Shown here piece after piece: positions 1 to 5,261 of a stretch of DNA of 13,478 nt. The notes under the pieces were generated by a model. That model was not told the DNA's origin. It saw only the letters and a list, made by a program, of their open reading frames with translations, and did not search any database. The DNA is taken from the NCBI GenBank assembly GCA_016180375.1, contig JACPBJ010000145.1, positions 1 to 13,478 on the forward strand, read 5' to 3'. Each line of letters opens with the position of its first letter. Positions within the stretch are counted from its first letter, which is position 1. Source of the DNA: Nitrososphaerota archaeon. GTDB lineage: Archaea; Thermoproteota; Nitrososphaeria; Nitrososphaerales; UBA57. Both the position numbers and the translations under genes were made by a program.

Positions 1-506
1 AGATGAGAATAAAGACGATAGGAGAACTTGCTAAAATTGATGGCAAGGAACTCGTCAAGGTATTCGGCAAGAATGGTGTATGGTTATGGGGGATAGCCAA
101 TGCTTTGGAGAGGGTTGAAGTTCAGGAGATTACGGAGAGAAAGTCGATTAGCCACGAATTTACCTTTCAAGAGGATACTAGCGATGCATCTCTAATCCAA
201 AAGACGCTCAATGATCTAATTGAGAAGGTTCATCGAAGGCTGATGGAAGATGGGCTTTACTTCAAGACCGTTGGGATAAAGGTTCGTTACAAGAACTTTG
301 CAACTTTCGTTAGAGAAAAGAGCTATAAGGACTACACTGCTGATAGGGAATTCATCAGCAACATAGTATCTTCCCTGTTCAAGGAGTTTGAAGGAAGGGA
401 AGAGAAGGTCAGGCTTCTTGGAGTAAGGCTCACAAACCTCAAGCCGATAGAAGGGAAGCAGCAGACGCTTGCTACGTGGCAGAGTCAGAGAATTAGCGAC
501 AGCTAA
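1..506 (+). CDS. dinB: DNA polymerase IV (Y-family, DinB-like), C-terminal part only
   Basis: This is the C-terminal end of a Y-family translesion DNA polymerase; the frame is open to the left edge, so the palm and fingers catalytic parts lie outside the window. About 167 residues are visible, against roughly 350-400 for the family. Residues 1-35 (counted from the ATG at position 3, probably internal) resemble the helix-hairpin-helix thumb region (IKTIGELAKIDGKELVKVFG), followed by the ERKSISHEFTF junction and the little-finger domain (about 60-148, with TVGIKVRYKNFATF and VRLLGVRLTNL). These enzymes copy past damaged bases and are tethered by PCNA. The last residues contain QQTLATWQ, close to the archaeal PCNA-interacting motif QxTLxxWF, though the final aromatic residue is replaced by Gln. 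It ends 38 nt before the likely start of the cupredoxin gene. Family assignment is confident; the catalytic residues cannot be checked. Confidence 0.9.
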   Translation, partial: MRIKTIGELAKIDGKELVKVFGKNGVWLWGIANALERVEVQEITERKSISHEFTFQEDTSDASLIQKTLNDLIEKVHRRLMEDGLYFKTVGIKVRYKNFATFVREKSYKDYTADREFISNIVSSLFKEFEGREEKVRLLGVRLTNLKPIEGKQQTLATWQSQRISDS

Positions 507-511
507 TTTAT
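503..511 (+). promoter_or_regulatory. Possible TATA box for the cupredoxin gene
   Basis: The A/T-rich stretch CTAATTTAT overlaps the stop codon of the polymerase gene. A start point about 28 nt downstream (near 531) would leave a leader of about 14 nt before the ATG at 545. No clear Shine-Dalgarno sequence precedes that ATG. The match to the CTTAAA-type boxes elsewhere in the window is poor. Confidence 0.3.
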
Positions 512-544
512 TTGGACGGAATTTTTCAGAGTGTTTGTAGTTCT

Positions 545-1318
545 ATGAAAGTTTTGGCATTTCTTGGCATCATTCTTATTCTTGCCGGAATTAGTGGCGC
601 TGCAGGCGTTGAAGCTCCATCTTCCAAGTGTGATGCTGCCGTTTGCACTGTCTATGGTTTCGATCTTAATTATGGTGAAGCGTTGCCTATTCCTTACGTG
701 CCGCAGAAATTGACTGTAAGGCCAGGAGCTAATGTTACGTTTGTAAATATGGGTACGGATGCCCACACAGCGACTTATGGAGTAAGTCCGTTATACGGAG
801 GGAACCCTAGGGTAGAGAAACTATTCGATACACAGCGCATAGATCCTGGCAAGAAGGTTACGATCAGAATCGAGAAAGTAGGTGAGTACCCGTATCATTG
901 TGTCTTTCACCCTTGGATGAATGGAACCATAGTCGCAACGGGAGACCCGATTCTAGGCAATATTGTCCAACCACCTCCCGCTCCTCAACCTCAACCTATA
1001 CCAGCACCGGCTCCACAACCAGCTCCAGCACCTGCACCTCAACCTGCTCCAGTTCCCATTCCTATACCAGCACCGGCTCCTCAACAACCAGCTCCCCTAC
1101 AACCTGCTCCGCAGCCAACTCCTGCTCAGCCTCCTGCACCGCCTCCTGAACCGAAAAAAGAAGTTCCTTCACCTGCTCCTCAACCGCCTTTAAAGCCTGA
1201 ACCTCAGATAACAGCTAAAACTGAATCAGTGCCTATGGACTTCACTCTTATTGCAGGAGCAGGAGTCGCTGTAGTCGTGGTAGTTGTTGTCGCAGTTCTA
1301 GTGCTACGGAAGCGCTAG
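545..1318 (+). CDS. Membrane-anchored plastocyanin-like cupredoxin with Pro/Gln-rich linker
   Basis: This is a predicted cell-surface copper protein of 257 residues. Residues 1-21 form a signal peptide (KVLAFLGIILILAG). Residues 25-135 form a plastocyanin/azurin-like domain. The type 1 copper ligands are visible: His74 in GTDAHTATYG, then Cys119, His122 and Met125 in YHCVFHPWM, the usual Cys-x2-His-x2-Met spacing. Residues 141-222 are a low-complexity linker of Pro, Ala and Gln. Residues 232-253 are a Val-rich transmembrane helix, and the protein ends in RKR, consistent with a cytoplasmic tail. The likely role is electron transfer outside the membrane, with the linker spanning the cell-wall space. 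Anchored cupredoxins are numerous in ammonia-oxidising archaea, but the partner is not encoded here. A TTG at 512 would extend the frame by 11 residues; the ATG at 545 is preferred because it places the signal peptide at the N-terminus. Cys29 and Cys34 could form a disulfide (inference). Confidence 0.88.
   Translation: MKVLAFLGIILILAGISGAAGVEAPSSKCDAAVCTVYGFDLNYGEALPIPYVPQKLTVRPGANVTFVNMGTDAHTATYGVSPLYGGNPRVEKLFDTQRIDPGKKVTIRIEKVGEYPYHCVFHPWMNGTIVATGDPILGNIVQPPPAPQPQPIPAPAPQPAPAPAPQPAPVPIPIPAPAPQQPAPLQPAPQPTPAQPPAPPPEPKKEVPSPAPQPPLKPEPQITAKTESVPMDFTLIAGAGVAVVVVVVVAVLVLRKR
965..1210 (+). repeat. Degenerate Pro-Ala-Pro-Gln coding repeat
   Basis: This stretch encodes about 82 residues made almost entirely of Pro, Ala and Gln, built from short units such as PAPAPQP. 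The 20-base unit cctataccagcaccggctcc occurs identically at 995-1014 and 1061-1080, 66 bases apart, which keeps the reading frame. This suggests growth by in-frame duplication followed by drift. Such tracts vary in length between strains in many organisms; whether this one does cannot be seen here. Confidence 0.8.
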
Positions 1319-1335
1319 AATGTAACAAATAAAGG

Positions 1336-1343
1336 CTTAAAAG
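1336..1343 (+). promoter_or_regulatory. TATA box of the UPF0147 gene
   Basis: CTTAAAAG is a good archaeal TATA box. A start point about 27 nt downstream (near 1363) leaves a leader of 20-27 nt, enough for the Shine-Dalgarno-like AGGTG at 1378-1382. Confidence 0.55.
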
Positions 1344-1389
1344 ACTAGCAATCAGCCGGTTTTGTAGTTGCTACGGCAGGTGCATGTTT

Positions 1390-1665
1390 ATGATTTCGAA
1401 GAAATTGAAGCAGAACGAAGAAAATCTAACGAAGGCCATAGCAACGCTTCAATCCATTGCTGAAAGCGCTGCAACGCCTCGAAACATTAGGAAAGTTATC
1501 AAAGATACGGTTGTAATGCTCCAGAACAGCACCCTCTCTCTTGGAGTCAGGGCTGCTAACGCTATTAGCATGCTCGACGAAGTATCGCAAGACCCGAACA
1601 TGCCCTCTTTCACTAGAGTTACTATTTGGAGCGCAGTAAGTACGCTCGAAAGCATCAGAGACTAA
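1390..1665 (+). CDS. UPF0147 family protein
   Basis: A small, all-helical, soluble protein of 91 residues that matches the archaeal UPF0147 family in length and pattern: a charged start (ISKKLKQNEENLTKAIATL), a central ATPRNIRKVIKDTV stretch, then LSLGVRAANAISMLDEVSQDPNMP and a C-terminal helix TRVTIWSAVSTLESIRD. The family is conserved in archaea but its function is unknown, so none is assigned. Two in-frame ATGs compete: 1384 and 1390. The AGGTG at 1378-1382 lies 7 nt before 1390 but only 1 nt before 1384, so 1390 is chosen; the alternative adds Met-Phe. The gene has its own TATA box and is probably transcribed alone, since another promoter follows before the glycosyltransferase gene. Confidence 0.85.
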   Translation: MISKKLKQNEENLTKAIATLQSIAESAATPRNIRKVIKDTVVMLQNSTLSLGVRAANAISMLDEVSQDPNMPSFTRVTIWSAVSTLESIRD

Positions 1666-1681
1666 ATTTCCTGATCAGTCT

Positions 1682-1689
1682 CTTAAATA
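1682..1689 (+). promoter_or_regulatory. TATA box of the glycosyltransferase gene (leaderless)
   Basis: CTTAAATA begins 27 nt before the TTG at 1709, so transcription should start at or next to the start codon. This supports a leaderless mRNA and decides the start of the downstream gene. Confidence 0.6.
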
Positions 1690-1708
1690 GAGAGCGACTT
1701 TATTCGGA

Positions 1709-2911
1709 TTGCTCTTGACCGATTTTGCCTTGCAACTTGCTGATTTCATTCTTTCAGTTCTCCTCTTGTGCTCTTCTTTTGCATTAGCAGGTTCAATAGC
1801 TAGAAGAATCACTGTTGGAAGGAAGATTCCTAGACTCCCACAGAGGCTTGAGGTTAACGATGAGCCCCTAGTTTCCATAATAGTGCCATTCAGGAACGAA
1901 GAGAAAAATCTTCCAAATCTGCTGGAATCGTTGAAAGAGCAAGATTACGAAAATCTGGAGATCATACTTGTTGATGATCAATCTACAGATGACAGCACCA
2001 AAATTACAGAAGATTTCGCGAAAAAGGTTAGGAACTGCAAAGTTGTTACTGTAAAGGATCGCCCGGAAGAGTGGGTAGGCAAGACCTGGGCTTGCGAAGA
2101 AGGCTTCAGAAGAGCAGGGGGAGAATGGTTGCTGTTTACTGATGCCGATGTGCAATTCAAGAAGGATGTGGTTCGCAAGTCTCTGAGTTATGCCATTTCC
2201 AACAATCTGGAACTTCTTACCCTAACGCCAAGGATTCTGTGCAGAAGTTTCTGGGCCAAATTGATTCAGCCGATCTTCCATTATTCTCTTATGGTGCTTT
2301 ACTCTCCCCTGAGAGTGAATAATCCCAATGATATGTTCGGATACGTTTTCGGAAGTTTTTTCTTGATCAGAAAGAGCACCTATGTCAGCTTGGGGAGACA
2401 TGAATCTGTGAGGAGCTCTCTCATAGAGGATAGGGCATTCGGCGCTCTTGCAAAGCAGAAAGGGACCAAGATGATGATGGTCTATGGAAGTGAAAGTTTT
2501 TCTTCGGTGTGGGCAACTAGGTTTGCTGATGTAATTCACGGGATGGAGAGGATAGTTTCGTTTTCTGTCAGCATTAACCCATTAAGAGGAGTTGCCTTTG
2601 CAATAGCAATGTTTGTTGTGATGGTACTTCCGTTCCTCATAGTCCTGTCAGCATTATTCTTGTATTTAGTAGGAATGCAGTTATCTCCAATTTTGTTTAT
2701 GCTCACGATAATTGCAAGTATTCTAGTGCTTTGTGCAAGTTCTATTGAGGTTCTCGGGCCATTGAAACTTTCGCCAGCATACATACTTGCTGCTCCACTT
2801 GGCGGATTACTCTTCATAACAGCCGTATTGACCGCTTCATACAAGAATGCGCTCAGGAAGCGGATAACGTGGAAAGGAAGAGAGTATGATTCTTCGGAAG
2901 TGGAATTTTAG
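1709..2911 (+). CDS. Membrane glycosyltransferase, family 2 (CrtQ/HpnB-like)
   Basis: A GT-A fold, family 2 glycosyltransferase of 400 residues that should transfer a nucleotide-activated sugar to a membrane-embedded acceptor. An N-terminal helix spans about residues 9-30. The catalytic domain follows (about 54-290): LVSIIVPFRNEE, VDDQSTDDS (nucleotide-binding Asp at 89-90), TDADVQF (the metal-binding DxD at 145-147) and IEDRAFG (Glu240/Asp241, the probable base region). Three membrane helices lie near 294-320, 326-348 and 355-377, and the end RITWKGREY is typical of this subgroup. The GKTWACEEGFRRAGGEWLLFTDADV block resembles CrtQ-type carotenoid and HpnB-type hopanoid-associated enzymes, so a lipid or isoprenoid acceptor is plausible; this is inference because no carotenoid or lipid genes are adjacent. 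The start is TTG 1709, set by the TATA spacing; TTG 1715 is the alternative. Confidence 0.85.
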   Translation: MLLTDFALQLADFILSVLLLCSSFALAGSIARRITVGRKIPRLPQRLEVNDEPLVSIIVPFRNEEKNLPNLLESLKEQDYENLEIILVDDQSTDDSTKITEDFAKKVRNCKVVTVKDRPEEWVGKTWACEEGFRRAGGEWLLFTDADVQFKKDVVRKSLSYAISNNLELLTLTPRILCRSFWAKLIQPIFHYSLMVLYSPLRVNNPNDMFGYVFGSFFLIRKSTYVSLGRHESVRSSLIEDRAFGALAKQKGTKMMMVYGSESFSSVWATRFADVIHGMERIVSFSVSINPLRGVAFAIAMFVVMVLPFLIVLSALFLYLVGMQLSPILFMLTIIASILVLCASSIEVLGPLKLSPAYILAAPLGGLLFITAVLTASYKNALRKRITWKGREYDSSEVEF

Positions 2912-2919
2912 GAAAGATT

Positions 2920-2938
2920 AAAAAAAGGAAACAAAAAA
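2920..2938 (-). terminator. Oligo-T transcription terminator for the small minus-strand gene
   Basis: On the minus strand, T6 (2938-2933) and T7 (2926-2920) tracts follow the stop codon of the 56-residue gene by about 27 nt. Archaeal RNA polymerase terminates at such U-rich tracts without needing a hairpin. The same bases are A-rich on the plus strand, so they should not terminate the convergent glycosyltransferase transcript. Confidence 0.6.
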
Positions 2939-2964
2939 GTGAAGGGAGAACCTAGGCACTATAC

Positions 2965-3135
2965 CTAGATATCCTTGAATTCTGCTTGCTTCAGGCCCAG
3001 TTCCTTCTGAAGTGTTCTTATCCTGCTCGCGTACTCCTTCATCTTGGTTTTGTCGTTCTGGACCTTCGCAATCTTATACGCCTTCCAAGCTTTCTTGAGG
3101 GCTCCCCAAGTTTGACCTTTGGTGTAATCTGCCAT
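2965..3135 (-). CDS. Small basic protein, 56 residues, unknown function
   Basis: A short open frame on the minus strand, ATG at 3135-3133 to TAG at 2967-2965. The product begins MADYTKGQTWGALKKAWKAY and ends LGLKQAEFKDI. It is Lys-rich, has two Trp in the first 17 residues, no Cys and no membrane segment, and looks like two amphipathic helices. The gene has a full set of signals: a CTTAAATA box at 3180-3173, a GGTGG Shine-Dalgarno-like sequence at 3149-3145 (9 nt spacing) and oligo-T tracts downstream. The composition looks protein-like, with balanced codons and a charged, Trp-containing sequence, unlike a chance frame. I do not recognise a domain. Nucleic acid or ribosome binding is possible from its charge but unproven. 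It fills what would otherwise be a gap of about 300 bases between the glycosyltransferase and htpX. Confidence 0.75.
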   Translation of the reverse strand: MADYTKGQTWGALKKAWKAYKIAKVQNDKTKMKEYASRIRTLQKELGLKQAEFKDI

Positions 3136-3172
3136 GAGAACATGCCACCGTTGTTACGTCTCTCAAGAACAA

Positions 3173-3180
3173 TATTTAAG
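3173..3180 (-). promoter_or_regulatory. TATA box of the 56-residue gene
   Basis: On the minus strand this reads CTTAAATA, the same box as upstream of the glycosyltransferase. It lies 45 nt before the ATG, giving a leader of about 18 nt that contains the GGTGG ribosome-binding sequence at 3149-3145. Confidence 0.55.
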
Positions 3181-3219
3181 CATATGCCTCTCTCATGCGA
3201 CTATTTGCTGCTTACAGGC

Positions 3220-4188
3220 TTACTTGCCGAAGTCGCGTAGCGCTCGTATTCTCTTTACTGTATTCGGATGAGTGGAGAATATCTCAAGTATCCTGTCTGC
3301 AGTTTTGAGCTCTCTGGACGTTATTTCCTGCACCAGCATTTGATCCGAGGTTCTGTACCTGGAAGTTCCTAACTCCTGCACGTCCCTGCGTGCCGTATCT
3401 GGGTCACTGAAGAGCATCGTCTTGAATCCCATTACGTGTGTTGACTGGTTGGTTGTTCTTATCTTTCCCGAGGAGGTTGCTATCTTTGCAAGAGCCTCAG
3501 AGAGCTTTCTTGCGCCGTCATCCACATGCTTGACTGCATGTGTATCAGCGTAATACTCCCTTAACCTTGAAAGACCCATCACTACCAGACTGAGAATCCA
3601 GTATAATGCCATAGATACCATTGCAATGGCGAACGCTCCTCCGCTGATGTTTCTGTTCCTGCCTCCGCCAAGCCAAGCAGACCACATGAGAGAATTCCCG
3701 ATGTAGTAGAATATGGATGGAAGCACGGATGCGAACATCATTATCTGCACATCTCTGTGCTTTAGATGGCCCAACTCATGCCCTAGTACAGCTTCAACTT
3801 CCTCCTCTTCAAGGTTATTGAGAAGGCCTTGCGTTACCGCAACTCTATTCCCAGTCAGAGGAGAGCCGTAAGCGAATGCGTTAGGGATGTTCAGGCTTGA
3901 CATCATTAGCTTGGGCATCTTAATACGTGTGTTTTGAGAAATCCTTCTTACAATTTCATGTAATCTTGGATTGCTCGACTCTGGAAGCTCTCTAATTCCA
4001 TATATGGCACCTATCATATACGGTGCGACTAACCATTGAGCGATGTTAAATAGAACAACTAATACTATCATGGAAGTAATGCTGAAACTTCCCATCAATG
4101 TGAGAATAACAGAGAAGAATAGAGTCGAAAGCCCAATGAGCATCGCTAGAGTACCTATAATGGTGAGTCGAAGTTTCAATAGCTGCAT
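3220..4188 (-). CDS. htpX: Zinc metalloprotease HtpX homolog (M48 family)
   Basis: An integral-membrane zinc endopeptidase of 322 residues, expected to degrade misfolded or damaged membrane proteins from the cytoplasmic side. Two N-terminal helices (about 8-33 and 37-62) precede the protease domain. The zinc site is visible: His137-Glu138-Leu-Gly-His141 (HELGH in EAVLGHELGHLKHRD), with a third ligand Glu211 in SRLREYYADTHA. The conserved NAFAYG segment lies at 103-108. Two more membrane helices flank 150-170 and 186-206, and the C-terminal FSTHPNTVKRIRAL motif is typical. All catalytic residues are present and the length is near normal. It ends with a TAG-type stop 84 nt before the small minus-strand gene, which has its own promoter. 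The ATG lies 35 nt from a TATA box, so the leader is very short. It is transcribed divergently from the 320-residue gene. Confidence 0.93.
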   Translation of the reverse strand: MQLLKLRLTIIGTLAMLIGLSTLFFSVILTLMGSFSITSMIVLVVLFNIAQWLVAPYMIGAIYGIRELPESSNPRLHEIVRRISQNTRIKMPKLMMSSLNIPNAFAYGSPLTGNRVAVTQGLLNNLEEEEVEAVLGHELGHLKHRDVQIMMFASVLPSIFYYIGNSLMWSAWLGGGRNRNISGGAFAIAMVSMALYWILSLVVMGLSRLREYYADTHAVKHVDDGARKLSEALAKIATSSGKIRTTNQSTHVMGFKTMLFSDPDTARRDVQELGTSRYRTSDQMLVQEITSRELKTADRILEIFSTHPNTVKRIRALRDFGK

Positions 4189-4215
4189 ATCTGCAAAAAG
4201 AAATCATTGACTCTT

Positions 4216-4223
4216 CTTTTAAG
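4216..4223 (-). promoter_or_regulatory. TATA box of htpX
   Basis: On the minus strand this reads CTTAAAAG and lies 35 nt before the htpX ATG at 4188, giving a leader of at most about 8 nt. No Shine-Dalgarno sequence is visible, consistent with near-leaderless initiation. Confidence 0.55.
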
Positions 4224-4266
4224 GTATATTCCTAAATGCTACAAATGGGTCTGCAGTTGAGATAGG

Positions 4267-4274
4267 CTTTTTAG
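4267..4274 (+). promoter_or_regulatory. Probable TATA-like box of the 320-residue gene
   Basis: CTTTTTAG begins 31 nt before the GTG at 4298. It is a weaker match than the neighbouring boxes, but the distance again predicts a leaderless transcript. Together with the htpX box it makes 4189-4297 a compact divergent promoter region. Confidence 0.4.
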
Positions 4275-4297
4275 CTCATATTGAATCAAGGAATAAC

Positions 4298-5260
4298 GTG
4301 CAAGTGCAACCCGAGAAGATAGTTGCAATTTATGAGGACATTGAATTGGAGGGCACTGGCAAGGTCAAACTTATTATTACTGGCACAAGACTTATCGCTG
4401 AAAAGAAGGCTTCAAGGTTTTCGAAAAAGCTTGCAACTGCAATGGTTGTAGATTTTCAGAAAATAACTAGTTTAACACAAGACGGAGAATCGGGGATAAA
4501 GGTCAGCCATAACATAGACTCGCAGGTCTTGACAGAGGTCTTGGTAGCTAATGGCAAAAGCCAAGCACTAAACATAATGAATCAGATTTCCGGAAGCCTC
4601 CAAGAAGGCAAGAAGCAACAGGAGGAAGAAATGCAGCGGAAGAAACAAGCAGAAATGATGGATGTTCTGTTCATTTCATATGTCTTGGAGTGCCTTATTG
4701 ACGTCTGGAGCTCCATTTCTGCAATACATAGATTGCTGGGTGCCGTAAGGCAGGGTGATTGGGACAAAGCTGATCTAGAGGTCAAGGCAATAATAATTGC
4801 TGTCAATGATATTGTCAAGGATTCGGAAGTAAAACTGCCAACGGACGCGCTTCTAGAGGCTTTCAGAGAGCACTCGCCCCACGTGCTTGGCAGCCGAGTT
4901 TCGGAACTGCTTGCTGGGCTTGGCGAAATAGCCGGCTCGAAGATACCAATATCCAAGAAGTGGTCCAATTACTCGAGGGAGAGCAATCCGAACTGGTCTT
5001 CAGTCTCCTATTTTCTGCTGTTTGCACTTTCTGTAAACGAACTACTGCTGAACACAGAACTTGGTAAGACGCATGAGATGGAAGCGTGTATTGCCAGAGC
5101 AAAGAAGATGCTGCCTATCATCGAAGTAAAAGTAAGCAAGGATTTAGCCAGCGAAATTAACGCATCTCTAGACAATAGAGCAGTATCAGAAATTCCTCAA
5201 AGGGTAGCGAGGGTTCTATCTGGCGACCTTCAAAGACATCTGAACAGAGTCAGCACCTAG
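4298..5260 (+). CDS. Uncharacterised protein with PH/GRAM-like N-terminus
   Basis: A soluble protein of 320 residues that I cannot assign to a known family. Residues 1-100 look like a bacterial/archaeal PH or GRAM-type beta domain: alternating strands (KIVAIYEDIELEGTGKVKLIITGTRLIAEKK, then MVVDFQKITSLTQ) and a closing helix (NGKSQALNIMNQISGSL). A highly charged segment at 103-119 (KKQQEEEMQRKKQAE) leads into a helical region (about 120-318) without signal peptide or clear membrane helix, though 237-252 is hydrophobic. PH-like domains often bind lipids or other proteins at membranes; that is only a suggestion here. The start is GTG 4298, set by the TATA spacing. Its stop lies one base from the stop of the 801-residue membrane protein gene on the other strand, so the two transcripts converge with no spacer. 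Confidence 0.75.
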   Translation: MQVQPEKIVAIYEDIELEGTGKVKLIITGTRLIAEKKASRFSKKLATAMVVDFQKITSLTQDGESGIKVSHNIDSQVLTEVLVANGKSQALNIMNQISGSLQEGKKQQEEEMQRKKQAEMMDVLFISYVLECLIDVWSSISAIHRLLGAVRQGDWDKADLEVKAIIIAVNDIVKDSEVKLPTDALLEAFREHSPHVLGSRVSELLAGLGEIAGSKIPISKKWSNYSRESNPNWSSVSYFLLFALSVNELLLNTELGKTHEMEACIARAKKMLPIIEVKVSKDLASEINASLDNRAVSEIPQRVARVLSGDLQRHLNRVST

Positions 5261-5261
5261 C

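Noticed and set aside
898..1193. Ser/Thr-rich and Leu-rich plus-strand open frames inside the cupredoxin gene
   Set aside because: They are the other two frames of the Pro/Gln-rich repeat; a repetitive coding tract keeps all frames open. They have no start signals of their own.
2952..2968. CTAGG/CCTAG inverted repeat as a hairpin terminator
   Set aside because: The stem is only 5 bp with a 7-nt loop and overlaps the stop codon of the small gene; the neighbouring oligo-T tracts explain termination better.
2986..3240. Plus-strand open frame of 84 codons
   Set aside because: It is antisense to the 56-residue gene and the end of htpX, lacks promoter and ribosome-binding signals, and its sequence does not look protein-like.
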